Positions 43,048 to 50,892 of a stretch of DNA of 64,000 bases are shown piece by piece. The stretch comes from Streptomyces sp. NBC_00223 (GTDB lineage: Bacteria > Actinomycetota > Actinomycetes > Streptomycetales > Streptomycetaceae). The stretch spans positions 4,201,501 to 4,265,500 of the forward strand of contig NZ_CP108109.1 of assembly GCF_036199905.1 (NCBI RefSeq). Direction: 5' to 3'. The position numbers and the translations under genes are program-made. Each line of letters starts with the position of its first letter. Within the stretch, counting starts at the first letter, position 1. Below the pieces are notes generated by a model. The model was not told where the DNA came from and did not search any database. It worked only from the letters and a program-made list of their open reading frames with translations.

Positions 43048-44778
43048 CTACGCAGCTACTTCGGGGTCGCCGCCGAAGCGGGTGGTGTAGGAGTCGAGGT
43101 CTTCTTCCGTGATCTTGGCGAAGAGGACCGGGGGGACCGTGAAGGGCGTGCCGGCCGGGACCGCGGTGAGGGCGCGGGCCTCCTCCGGGGTGATCCAGGG
43201 CGCGTCGTCCGAGGGCAGCGCGAAGGCCGACCGCATGGCGGCCGCGGAGGACGGGATGAAGGGCGCGGAGACCACCGCGTAGAGCCGGATCAGATTCATC
43301 GCCGTGCGCAGCGTGAGCGCCGCGCCCTCGGGATTCGTCTTGATCTCCAGCCAGGGGGCCTTCTCCTCCAGGTAGGAGTTGCCCGCGCTCCACAGCGCCC
43401 GCAGCGACTGGGCCGCCTTGCGGAACTGGACGGCCTCCAGATGCCCCTCGTACTCCGCGAGCAGCCCGGCGATCTGCTCGCCGAGCTTGGCCTCGGCGTC
43501 CCCGGCGACGCCGCCCGCGGGCACCTCGTCCCCGAACCGCTTGCGCGAGAAGGACAGCACCCGGTTGACGAAGTTGCCGAGGGTGTCGGCGAGGTCCTTG
43601 TTGACGGAGGACGCGAACAGCTCCCACGTGAAGGACGTGTCGTCGGACTCCGGCGCGTTGGCGATCAGGAAGTAGCGCCAGTAGTCGGCCGGCAGCAGCT
43701 CCAGGGCCGCGTCGGTGAAGATGCCGCGGCGCTGCGAGGTGGAGAACTTCCCGCCGTAGTAGTTGAGCCAGTTGAACGCCTTGACGAAGTCGACCTTCTT
43801 CCACGGCTCGCGGGTGCCCAGCTCGGTCGCCGGGAACATCACGGTGTGGAAGGGGACGTTGTCCTTCGCCATGAACTGGGTGTAGCGGACGGTGTCGTCC
43901 GCCTCGTACCACCACGACTTCCAGTCCCGCGTCTCGCCGGCGGGCGCGGCGTCCGCCCACTCCTTGGTGGAACCGATGTACTCGACCGGGGCGTCGAACC
44001 AGACATAGAAGACCTTGCCCTCGGCGGCCAGTTCGGGCCAGGTGTCGGCGGGGACGGGGACACCCCATTCGAGGTCGCGGGTGATCGCCCGGTCCTGGAG
44101 CCCTTCGGTGAGCCACTTGCGGGCGATCGAGGACGCCAGGGTCGGCCAGTCCTCGCTGTTGGCGTCGATCCACGCCTCGACCTCGCCGGCCAGCTTCGAC
44201 TGGAGGAGGAAGAGATGCTTGGTCTCGCGGACCTCCAGGGCGCTGCTGCCGCTGATCGCCGAGCGCGCGTCGATCAGATCGGTCGGGTCGAGCACCCGGG
44301 TGCAGTTCTCGCACTGGTCGCCGCGCGCCTTGTCGTAGCCGCAGTGCGGGCAGGTGCCGACGATGTAGCGGTCGGGCAGAAAGCGCTCGTCGGTCAGCGA
44401 GTAGACCTGGCGGATCGCCCGCTCCTCGATGAAGCCGTTCTCCTGGAGGCGGCGGGCGAAGCGCTGGGTGATGTCGACGTTCTGCGCCGAGGAACTGCGG
44501 CCGAAGTAGTCGAAGGACAGCTCGAAGCCGTCGTAGATCGCCTTCTGCGCGTCGTGCGCCTGGGCGCAGAAGACGTCGACCGGCAGTCCGGCCTCCTTGG
44601 CGGCGAGTTCGGCGGGAGTGCCGTGTTCGTCGGTCGCGCAGATGTAGAGCACCTCGTGGCCGCGCTGGCGCAGATACCGCGAGTAGACGTCCGCCGGGAG
44701 CATGGACCCCACCATGTTGCCCAGGTGCTTGATCCCGTTGATATAGGGCAGGGCGGAGGTGATGAGGTGACGAGCCAT
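43048..44778 (-). CDS. metG: Methionyl-tRNA synthetase
   Basis: A 576-residue class I synthetase that charges initiator and elongator tRNA-Met. The HIGH signature is HLGN (residues 18-21), a zinc knuckle has two Cys pairs (CPHC, CENC), and the KMSKS loop is KFSTS at 344-348, so the second Lys is Thr. The anticodon-binding helical domain (about 400-560) lacks a C-terminal tRBD. The variant loop is known to me in other actinomycete MetRS. The ATG has GGGAGCAG ten bases upstream. Loop changes of this sort can alter ATP turnover and inhibitor sensitivity. Confidence 0.95.
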   Translation of the reverse strand: MARHLITSALPYINGIKHLGNMVGSMLPADVYSRYLRQRGHEVLYICATDEHGTPAELAAKEAGLPVDVFCAQAHDAQKAIYDGFELSFDYFGRSSSAQNVDITQRFARRLQENGFIEERAIRQVYSLTDERFLPDRYIVGTCPHCGYDKARGDQCENCTRVLDPTDLIDARSAISGSSALEVRETKHLFLLQSKLAGEVEAWIDANSEDWPTLASSIARKWLTEGLQDRAITRDLEWGVPVPADTWPELAAEGKVFYVWFDAPVEYIGSTKEWADAAPAGETRDWKSWWYEADDTVRYTQFMAKDNVPFHTVMFPATELGTREPWKKVDFVKAFNWLNYYGGKFSTSQRRGIFTDAALELLPADYWRYFLIANAPESDDTSFTWELFASSVNKDLADTLGNFVNRVLSFSRKRFGDEVPAGGVAGDAEAKLGEQIAGLLAEYEGHLEAVQFRKAAQSLRALWSAGNSYLEEKAPWLEIKTNPEGAALTLRTAMNLIRLYAVVSAPFIPSSAAAMRSAFALPSDDAPWITPEEARALTAVPAGTPFTVPPVLFAKITEEDLDSYTTRFGGDPEVAA

Positions 44779-44924
44779 TGCAGGCTGCTCCCATTTCGTT
44801 GCGCGGAGTGAATAAAGCGTCTACGGACTGTCAATATCGTATCCGACCGAACGGGCGTATCCGTCGTGGTTTTCCGCCCCCCGGACGGGCTGTACGGTCC
44901 CCCCTGAAGATCACCCCGCGTGAC

Positions 44925-44958
44925 TGCACGTGCACATGCACGTGCACATGCACGTGCC
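44925..44958. promoter_or_regulatory. Three 12-bp-spaced TGCACGTGCA palindromes
   Basis: TGCACGTGCA is at 44925-44934 and 44937-44946 and, with one change (final C), at 44949-44958: 10-bp palindromes with a strict 12-bp period, ending 55 bases before the DUF397 start. A related array lies between the ATPase and XRE genes. They look like a cooperative operator. Confidence 0.75.
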
Positions 44959-45013
44959 TCCCTTACGAGTTATCATCTCCGGTACCAGACAAGGCACTTG
45001 GTAGGAGTGGCTG

Positions 45014-45250
45014 ATGCGCCGGACGCACAATGGAATGGCCGCAGCGGACCTTGCGGACGCGGTCTGGCAGAAGAGCGCCCACAGCAATGCCAATGGAACG
45101 TGCATGGAGTTCGCGGCGCTGCCCGACGGCGAGGTCGCCGTGCGCAATTCACGCTTTCCGGACGGTCCCGCGCTGATTTACACCCGGGCCGAGATCGAAT
45201 CGATGATCATCGGTGTGAAGGCAGGCGAATTCGACCATCTTGCGCTGTAA
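45014..45250 (+). CDS. DUF397 protein
   Basis: A 78-residue DUF397 protein (WQKSAHSNANGTCMEFAALP, then VAVRNSRFPDGPAL). DUF397 genes in streptomycetes are paired with XRE-DUF5753 regulators and work as antagonists in at least some cases. Here the XRE partner is at 45962, with an anti-sigma-like ATPase between them on the other strand. The ATG at 45014 follows TAGGAG with seven bases spacing. The operator array upstream links it to that regulator. Confidence 0.9.
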   Translation: MRRTHNGMAAADLADAVWQKSAHSNANGTCMEFAALPDGEVAVRNSRFPDGPALIYTRAEIESMIIGVKAGEFDHLAL

Positions 45251-45300
45251 CGGTCGGAAGTAATGGCGACATAAGGGCCGGTAATCCCGGCCGTCGGCCG

Positions 45301-45780
45301 CTAATCCCGGCCGCCGCCGGGCGCGAGGAAGAGTGCCCAGACGACTTTTCCGGCCCCGCTCAGCGGGTGCCAGCCCCAGTTCTCGCTGAACGAGTCGACC
45401 AGGTGCAGTCCGCGGCCGGTCTCGGCCACGAAATCGGGGTCCTTGGTGACCGGCGCGACCCCGCTGGGGTCACGCACCGCACACACCACCCGTGAGGTCC
45501 ACCGGACCAGGCTCAGCCGTACGGGCGCGCCGGCGGTACCGACCGGCACCGCGTAGCGCAGCGCGTTGGTGACGAGTTCGGAGGCGACCAGCTCCATGGA
45601 GTCGCGCAGCCCGGAAAGGTCCCAGCGCTGCAACGTACTGCGGGTGAACTGGCGTGCTTCGCGCACCGATTCGAGGGCGGCGGGGAGTTCGCAGGTCGCT
45701 CCGTTGCCGGCGGCGAGCCGCTCGGGCGCGAGCACACCCTGCCATAACGGCTCCAGCACGGCCGCGGCCTCAGCCCTCAT
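45301..45780 (-). CDS. RsbW-like ATP-binding protein
   Basis: A 159-residue GHKL ATPase of the SpoIIAB/RsbW anti-sigma type. Boxes N (LVASELVTNALRYAV), G1 (AVRDPSGVAP) and G2 (ETGRGLHLVDS) are visible. The ATG at 45780 follows CGGGGGC; a longer form starting at 45858 would run through the operator array and was rejected. In streptomycetes these proteins accompany DUF397/XRE pairs, as in whiJ- and aba-type loci. It lies convergent to DUF397 and divergent from XRE. Confidence 0.85.
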   Translation of the reverse strand: MRAEAAAVLEPLWQGVLAPERLAAGNGATCELPAALESVREARQFTRSTLQRWDLSGLRDSMELVASELVTNALRYAVPVGTAGAPVRLSLVRWTSRVVCAVRDPSGVAPVTKDPDFVAETGRGLHLVDSFSENWGWHPLSGAGKVVWALFLAPGGGRD

Positions 45781-45835
45781 ACGTGCCCCCGAAGTATCTG
45801 CACAGCCACCATGCTCATGGATCAGTACCCCGCGA

Positions 45836-45882
45836 TGCAAGAGCGTCTGCACGTGCATCTGCAAGGAATTGATGCACGTGAC
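45836..45882. promoter_or_regulatory. TGCA-type operator array between ATPase and XRE genes
   Basis: TGCAAGAGCG (45836), TGCACGTGCA (45848), TGCAAGGAAT (45860) and TGCACGTGAC (45873) are spaced 12, 12 and 13 bases. Two are full or near palindromes and two are half-sites. The array starts 56 bases upstream of the ATPase start and ends 80 bases upstream of XRE. Confidence 0.65.
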
Positions 45883-45961
45883 GATGGAGAGTGACGGAAT
45901 GGGTACTGCGCGCAGTGCATTAGTGGCAGACTGCTGATGAGCTAAGGGCGGAGCGTGACCT

Positions 45962-46828
45962 ATGAGCGCAGGGCAGCCGGGAGGCGGGTCCATCGTGCGA
46001 CGAATGCTGCTCGGAGCGCAGCTGCGGCGGCTGCGTGAGTCCAGGGGCATCACCAGGGAGGACGCGGGCTACTCGATCCGCGCCTCCGAGTCGAAGATCA
46101 GCCGCATGGAGCTGGGCAGAGTCAGTTTCAAGGAGCGGGACGTCGCCGACCTGCTGACCCTGTACGGCGTCAGCGAGGAGGGCGAGCGACTGGCCATGCT
46201 CGGCCTGGTCCGGGAGGCCAACGCGGCCGGCTGGTGGCACGGATACGGCGAGGTGATGCCGACCTGGTTCCAGACGTACGTCGGTCTGGAGGAGTCGGCG
46301 GCGCTCATCCGTGTCTTCGAGGTCCAGTTCGTGCACGGCCTTCTCCAGACCGAGGAGTACATAAGGTCGGTGATCCGGCTTGGTCATCCCGAGGCAGCCG
46401 AACCCTGGGTGGAAAGACGAGTCGGTCTACGCCTGGAGCGGCAGAAGCTCCTCGTGTCGGAGCGGGCACCCCACTTCGTCGCGGTGATGGACGAGGGCGC
46501 GCTGCGACGGCCGTTCGGCGGCCGCGAGGTGATGCGCGACCAGGTCCGCCACATCCTGGAGGCCGCCGAGGCGCCCAATGTGGACGTACGGATCCTGCCG
46601 TTCTCGACCGGCGGGCACGCGGCGGGCGGCGGTCCCTTCACCCTGCTGAGCTTCCCCGAGTCCGACCTGCCCGACCTGGTCTATCTGGAGCAGCTCACCG
46701 GGGCGCTCTACATCGACAAGCACGACGAGGTCGTGGAGTACACCAAGGCGATGGACGCGCTCGACCGGGTGGCCCTGACCCCCGCCGAATCCGTGGACTG
46801 GCTGAATTCCCTCCAGCGCGAGCTGTGA
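45962..46828 (+). CDS. XRE-DUF5753 regulator
   Basis: A 288-residue regulator. The helix-turn-helix (LGAQLRRLRESRGITREDAG, then SIRASESKISRMELGRVSF) is followed by the DUF5753 domain (IRVFEVQFVHGLLQTEEYIR, RILPFSTGGHAAGGGPFTLL). This is the WhiJ-like class controlling development or secondary metabolism in Streptomyces; the actual function here is not known. It is divergent from the ATPase gene and probably binds the TGCACGTGCA sites in both promoters. The ATG start has no strong ribosome site. Confidence 0.9.
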   Translation: MSAGQPGGGSIVRRMLLGAQLRRLRESRGITREDAGYSIRASESKISRMELGRVSFKERDVADLLTLYGVSEEGERLAMLGLVREANAAGWWHGYGEVMPTWFQTYVGLEESAALIRVFEVQFVHGLLQTEEYIRSVIRLGHPEAAEPWVERRVGLRLERQKLLVSERAPHFVAVMDEGALRRPFGGREVMRDQVRHILEAAEAPNVDVRILPFSTGGHAAGGGPFTLLSFPESDLPDLVYLEQLTGALYIDKHDEVVEYTKAMDALDRVALTPAESVDWLNSLQREL

Positions 46829-46966
46829 CGCGGAGTAACCGCGATCCGCACCCGTACGGGTGAATAACCACCCCCGGTACCCTCGGTGCCCTCCCGTGTG
46901 TCGCGTCCGCGTGGATACGGTTACCGTAGGTCACTCAGGGGGCCGATGTGACGAGAGGGATTCGGG

Positions 46967-47365
46967 TTGCAGCAGGGGGAACAGCGGCCGGAGCAGGCGA
47001 GCCGGCCCGGTGACGGCGTCCCGCCGCCGACCCCGTACGCCCGCACCCACCGGCGGGGCGGGGCGGTCGTCGTGGAGTTGCGCGGCGAGATCGACCTGGG
47101 CAGCGCCGGGCAGGTGGACCCGCATCTGACGGCCGCGGCGCTCTGGCCGCAGCCGCTGCTGGTCGTCCTCGACCTCGGCGCGGTGGAGTTCATCGACTGC
47201 TACGGCCTGTCGCTGCTGGTCCGCGCCCGGCACCAGGTGCTGGACAACGGCGGCCGGGTGCGGATGGTCTGCGTCCACCGGCCGACCAGGAAGCTGCTCG
47301 CCCTGACCGGACTCGACGGGCTCTTCCACCCGGTCCGCACGCTCGACGAAGCGCTCCTGCCGTAA
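46967..47365 (+). CDS. STAS-domain anti-sigma antagonist with Tyr at the phospho-Ser site
   Basis: A 132-residue STAS protein with about 25 extra N-terminal residues. The core is VVVELRGEIDLGSAGQV, then LVVLDLGAVEFIDCYGLSLL. In SpoIIAA-type antagonists the second residue of DSSG/DCSG is the regulated Ser; here it is Tyr79 (DCYG). The start is TTG, chosen because GAGAGGGA lies six bases upstream and no ATG or GTG in frame does better. The stop codon falls within the first unit of a 15-bp tandem array. A phosphorylation-blind antagonist is possible. Confidence 0.8.
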   Translation: MQQGEQRPEQASRPGDGVPPPTPYARTHRRGGAVVVELRGEIDLGSAGQVDPHLTAAALWPQPLLVVLDLGAVEFIDCYGLSLLVRARHQVLDNGGRVRMVCVHRPTRKLLALTGLDGLFHPVRTLDEALLP

Positions 47366-47515
47366 GCCGGGAGTCCGTGAGCCGGGCTCCCGTAAGCCCC
47401 GCTCCTGTACGCCTCGCACCCGTAAGCACGGCTCCCGTACGCCCCCGCCCGTAAGCGCGGCTTCCGTAAGCCCCGGAGCGGGTAAGTCCGCCGCCCGTAA
47501 GCCCGGCGGCCGTAA
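47360..47515. repeat. 15-bp degenerate tandem array
   Basis: About ten units of the form CCGTAAGCCCGGCTC run head to tail from the STAS stop codon to 47515; most are exactly 15 bp, one is 14. The opposite strand reads as pentapeptides such as LTGAR and LTDSR. The remaining gap to 47719 contains no gene that I can see. Confidence 0.8.
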
Positions 47516-47719
47516 TCGGGGAAATGCCGGAAAGGCTTCCCCGGTCGTCACGCTTCTCGCATTTGCGGTTACTCACATTCTCGGCGCGTACAGTGGCCGC
47601 CGGTCTTCCGCCCGTACCCCGGTGGTTGGTGTGACCGGCGTCATACATTCGGGCCGGGGCAAGTGATAAATGTGGGGCCTCGTCGTGTGCGCGAAAGCCA
47701 CCGGACCGAAGGTGTGGGA

Positions 47720-49180
47720 ATGGGCGTTCGTGCGCGCAAGCGCAAGCGCAGCAAGAAGCGCTGGATCACCGCGATCGTGGTGTCCTTCGTCGTGCTGGTG
47801 GCCGGCGCGGCGGGCGCGGTCTATCTCAAACTGAACGCGAATATCGACACCTTCGACGCGGCCGGACTCAGCAAGGACCGCCCCAAGGCGGCGCAGGCGG
47901 ACGCGAACGGTGACAAGCCCGTCAATGTCCTGCTGATCGGCTCCGACTCCCGCTCCGGCGAGAACGCCAAGCTCGGTGGTGCCAAGTCCGGCCCGATCGG
48001 CCGCTCGGACACCACGATCGTGCTGCACATCTACCCCGACCACAAACACGCGGTCGGGATCTCCATACCCCGTGACTCACTGGTCGAGATACCCAAGTGC
48101 CTGCTGCCGGACGGCAGCTGGTCGCCGGACCAGCCGAGTGCGATGTTCAACTCCGCGTTCTCCGTGGGCGACACCGCCAAGGGCAACCCGGCCTGCACCC
48201 AGAACACCGTCGAGAAGCTGTCCGGCCTGCGGATCGACCACACCATGGTGGTCGACTTCGCCGGGTTCGCGGCCATGACCTCCGCCGTGCACGGCGTCGA
48301 GGTGTGCGTGCCCAATGACATCCACCAGGGCGATCTGAACCCCAATCTCCGCTACAAGGGCTCGGTCGTCCTGAGCAAGGGCATGCAGAATCTCTCCGGC
48401 CAGAAGGCCCTGGACTACGTCCGTATCCGGCACGGCATCGGTGACAACTCCGACGTCGGCCGGATGCTGCGCCAGCAGGCGTTCCTGTCCGCGCTGATCA
48501 GCAAGGTCAAGGGCGAGGGCATGGACCCGACCACCCTGCTGCCGCTGGCGAACGCGGCCACCAGCTCGCTCACCGTCGACCCCGGTCTGGGCACCGCTGC
48601 CAAGCTGGTGTCCTTCGGGCTGTCGCTCAAGAACATCGACCTGAAGAACATCCAGTTCATCACCGCGCCCTGGAAGTACGCCGGCGCGCGGATAGACCTG
48701 GTCCACCCGGACGTCGACGACCTCTTCGCGGAGCTGCGGGCCGACCGCACCCTGGAAGGCGTCAACGCCTCGGGCAAGGTCACCCCCAAGCCCACCCCGA
48801 CGCCGACCGTCGACGGCACCGGCATCGCCGTCACCGTCTTCAACGGCACGACCACCGACGGCCTGGCGGGCAAGGCCGCGGACAAGCTCACGGCGGACGA
48901 CTTCACCGTCACCGGCACCGCGACCGCCAAGTCGCAGGACCACCCGACGACCCGCATAGAGTACGGATCCGCGAACGCCACCGGGGCCAAGTCGCTCGCG
49001 ACGCTCTTCCCCGGCGCCCAGCTCGTGCCGCTGGACATCAGCGGCATCAATCTCGTGGTCGGCCAGGACTTCGCGAAGAGCGCGGAGAAGACGGCGACCC
49101 CCAAGGCGCTGCCGAAGACCGTCACCGAGCAGGCCCGCGCCGCGGACGCCGACCCCTGCTCCAAGCTCTCCTACGGGTGA
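47720..49180 (+). CDS. LytR-CpsA-Psr (LCP) wall polymer ligase
   Basis: A 486-residue LCP protein attaching anionic glycopolymers to peptidoglycan. A basic N-terminus (RARKRKRSKKRW) and one transmembrane helix (IVVSFVVLVAGAAGAVYL) lead to the LCP domain with VNVLLIGSDSRSG, GRSDTTIVLHI, ISIPRDSLVEIP and LDYVRIRHG (Asp and Arg pyrophosphate ligands). A Pro/Thr linker and LytR_C domain (GIAVTVFNGTTTDGLAG) complete it. The ATG at 47720 was chosen over a GTG at 47663, as the basic TM anchor follows at once. Confidence 0.93.
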   Translation: MGVRARKRKRSKKRWITAIVVSFVVLVAGAAGAVYLKLNANIDTFDAAGLSKDRPKAAQADANGDKPVNVLLIGSDSRSGENAKLGGAKSGPIGRSDTTIVLHIYPDHKHAVGISIPRDSLVEIPKCLLPDGSWSPDQPSAMFNSAFSVGDTAKGNPACTQNTVEKLSGLRIDHTMVVDFAGFAAMTSAVHGVEVCVPNDIHQGDLNPNLRYKGSVVLSKGMQNLSGQKALDYVRIRHGIGDNSDVGRMLRQQAFLSALISKVKGEGMDPTTLLPLANAATSSLTVDPGLGTAAKLVSFGLSLKNIDLKNIQFITAPWKYAGARIDLVHPDVDDLFAELRADRTLEGVNASGKVTPKPTPTPTVDGTGIAVTVFNGTTTDGLAGKAADKLTADDFTVTGTATAKSQDHPTTRIEYGSANATGAKSLATLFPGAQLVPLDISGINLVVGQDFAKSAEKTATPKALPKTVTEQARAADADPCSKLSYG

Positions 49181-49193
49181 GCCGGGCCGGTGG

Positions 49194-49634
49194 TCAGCTC
49201 GCCACGTCCCGGTGCGCGGTGACCCGGTCGACCCGGCCGCGTACCAGGTACTCCTCGGGTGTGGCGTTGCGCGCGCCGAACTCCTCGCCGCGCTCGGGGC
49301 CCATGTAGCGGGTCCCGATCCGGATCGCCCAGGTCTTCAGCGGGGCCAGGTCCTCGACGAGTTCGGCCGTGCACTCCAGCAGCACGAAGGAGTACGGCGG
49401 CCGCTCGTCGTCCACGCACAGCGCGAAGCGCGGGTCGCGGCGCAGTGCCCGGCCCTTGAGCGAGTCGCGTCCGGTGTTGAACACCACGACCGGGTTGCCG
49501 AGGTCGGTGTCGTCCAGCTGGAACCAGACGGGGGTCACATGCGGGCGGCCGTCCTTGCGCGTGACGGCGAGCTTGCCGGTGCGGGTGCCGGTCGTTGCGA
49601 AGGAACGCCATTCGGCGTCAGTCATCTGCTCCAT
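49194..49634 (-). CDS. FMN/F420-binding split-barrel (PPOX-class) oxidoreductase
   Basis: A 146-residue pyridoxamine-oxidase-fold protein. WRSFATTGTRTGKLAVTRKD, then PHVTPVWFQLDD and RDPRFALCVDDERPPY match the PPOX-class F420- or FMN-dependent reductases of actinomycetes. The cofactor cannot be told from the sequence alone. The stop lies 13 bases from the end of the convergent LCP gene. Confidence 0.85.
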   Translation of the reverse strand: MEQMTDAEWRSFATTGTRTGKLAVTRKDGRPHVTPVWFQLDDTDLGNPVVVFNTGRDSLKGRALRRDPRFALCVDDERPPYSFVLLECTAELVEDLAPLKTWAIRIGTRYMGPERGEEFGARNATPEEYLVRGRVDRVTAHRDVAS

Positions 49635-49790
49635 GCCCGCCAGGCTAGGTCAGCGGAGGCGGCCCGGCCCGTTGTGACGGCGGTGTCGGAGGGGCGGCTG
49701 TGGCGGGTGGGTGAGGATCACCCGGTCGAGGTGTCTTCGTTCCGGCCTCTTGGCGGGCGGCCGTCCCGGTGCTTCAATGCTCTCCATTGA

Positions 49791-49807
49791 TTAGGAACCT
49801 TTCCTAA
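49791..49807. promoter_or_regulatory. CsnR-like operator before the chitosanase gene
   Basis: TTAGGAA-CCT-TTCCTAA is a perfect 7-bp inverted repeat 52 bases before the chitosanase start. It matches the AGGAAA/TTTCCT-type box of the ROK repressor CsnR at chitosanase genes (recalled, not searched). Confidence 0.75.
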
Positions 49808-49858
49808 CCTAGCTTCCCGCAGGGGTCGTTCGACCGACGGCCGGAAACGGAGACGCAC

Positions 49859-50752
49859 ATGCAGCACTCCCCCCGCACCCCCACCGGGGCTCCCCTCCAC
49901 CGCCGCTCCCGCCGCCGGATCGCCATGATCGCCGCCGTCGGCGTACTCGCCGCGGGCGGTGCCTCGCTCTCGCTGGCCGCCACGAGCGACGCGGCCACCG
50001 TCCACCCGGCCGCCGTCACGCCGAAGGCGAGCGCCGCGGGTCTGGCCGACCCGCACAAGAAGGAGATCGCGATGGAGCTGGTCTCCTCCGCGGAGAACTC
50101 CTCGCTCGACTGGAAGGGCCAGTACAAGTACATCGAGGACATCGGCGACGGCCGCGGCTACACCGCGGGCATCATCGGCTTCTGCTCGGGCACCGGCGAC
50201 ATGCTCGACCTCGTCCAGCACTACACCGACCTGGAGCCGGGCAACGGCCTGGCCAAGTACCTGCCCGCGCTGAAGAAGGTCAACGGCTCGGACTCGCACT
50301 CCGGCCTCGGCTCGGCCTTCGAGAGCGCGTGGAAGACCGCCGCCAAGGACACCGTCTTCCAGACCGCGCAGAACGACGAGCGCGACCGGGTGTACTTCAA
50401 CCCGTCGGTCGACCAGGCCAAGTCCGACGGCCTGGGCACGCTGGGCCAGTTCATCTACTACGACGCCATCGTCATGCACGGCCCCGGCGACGACTCGACC
50501 AGCTTCGGCGGCATCCGCAAGACCGCGATGAAGAAGGCCAAGACGCCGGCCCAGGGCGGCAACGAGACCACCTACCTCAACGCCTTCCTCGACGCCCGCA
50601 AGGCCGCGATGAAGACCGAGGACGCCCACGACGACACCAGCCGCGTCGACACCGAACAGCGGGTCTTCCTCCAGGCGGGGAACCTCAACCTCGACCCGCC
50701 GCTGAAGTGGAAGACCTACGGCGACTCGTACCAGATCCTCACCCTGCCGTAG
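49859..50752 (+). CDS. csnA: Secreted GH46 chitosanase
   Basis: A 297-residue GH46 endo-chitosanase. A twin-arginine-containing leader (RRSRRRIAMIAAVGVL) precedes a cleavage region near residue 46; some Streptomyces chitosanases use Tat export. Catalytic Glu79 (SSAENSS) and Asp97 (EDIGDGRGYT) keep the 18-residue spacing of the classic Glu22/Asp40 pair. The C-terminal RVDTEQRVFLQAGNL is conserved. A CsnR-like operator upstream indicates induction by chitosan oligosaccharides. It is followed by a strong terminator, so it is monocistronic. Confidence 0.96.
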   Translation: MQHSPRTPTGAPLHRRSRRRIAMIAAVGVLAAGGASLSLAATSDAATVHPAAVTPKASAAGLADPHKKEIAMELVSSAENSSLDWKGQYKYIEDIGDGRGYTAGIIGFCSGTGDMLDLVQHYTDLEPGNGLAKYLPALKKVNGSDSHSGLGSAFESAWKTAAKDTVFQTAQNDERDRVYFNPSVDQAKSDGLGTLGQFIYYDAIVMHGPGDDSTSFGGIRKTAMKKAKTPAQGGNETTYLNAFLDARKAAMKTEDAHDDTSRVDTEQRVFLQAGNLNLDPPLKWKTYGDSYQILTLP

Positions 50753-50776
50753 CCGCGCGGTCTCCGGCCCTGTGTC

Positions 50777-50815
50777 CGGCCCGCCGTCGTGAGCCCTCGA
50801 TACGACGGCGGGCCG
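50777..50815 (+). terminator. Chitosanase terminator
   Basis: CGGCCCGCCGTCGT (50777-50790) pairs perfectly with ACGACGGCGGGCCG (50802-50815) across an 11-base loop, 25 bases after the chitosanase stop. Confidence 0.82.
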
Positions 50816-50892
50816 TTCCGTGTCCCCGGCGGCGGGAGCGGTCCGGGTCCGGGGCTTGCGATGGAGCGCACTCCAAGGTGTTGGCTGGGGCG

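Noticed and set aside
44925-44958. CRISPR-like reading of the TGCACGTGCA array
   Set aside because: The period is 12 bp with no spacers, and no cas genes are present; it is an operator-like tandem.
45301-46053. Longer form of the RsbW-like gene starting at 45858 or 46053
   Set aside because: It would run through the operator array and into the divergent XRE gene; the ATG at 45780 has a ribosome site and starts the conserved domain at the normal distance.
47190-47648. 152-codon minus-strand frame with pentapeptide-like repeats
   Set aside because: The repeats come from the 15-bp array, the rest is antisense to the STAS gene, and no ribosome site supports it. Kept only as an observation on the array.
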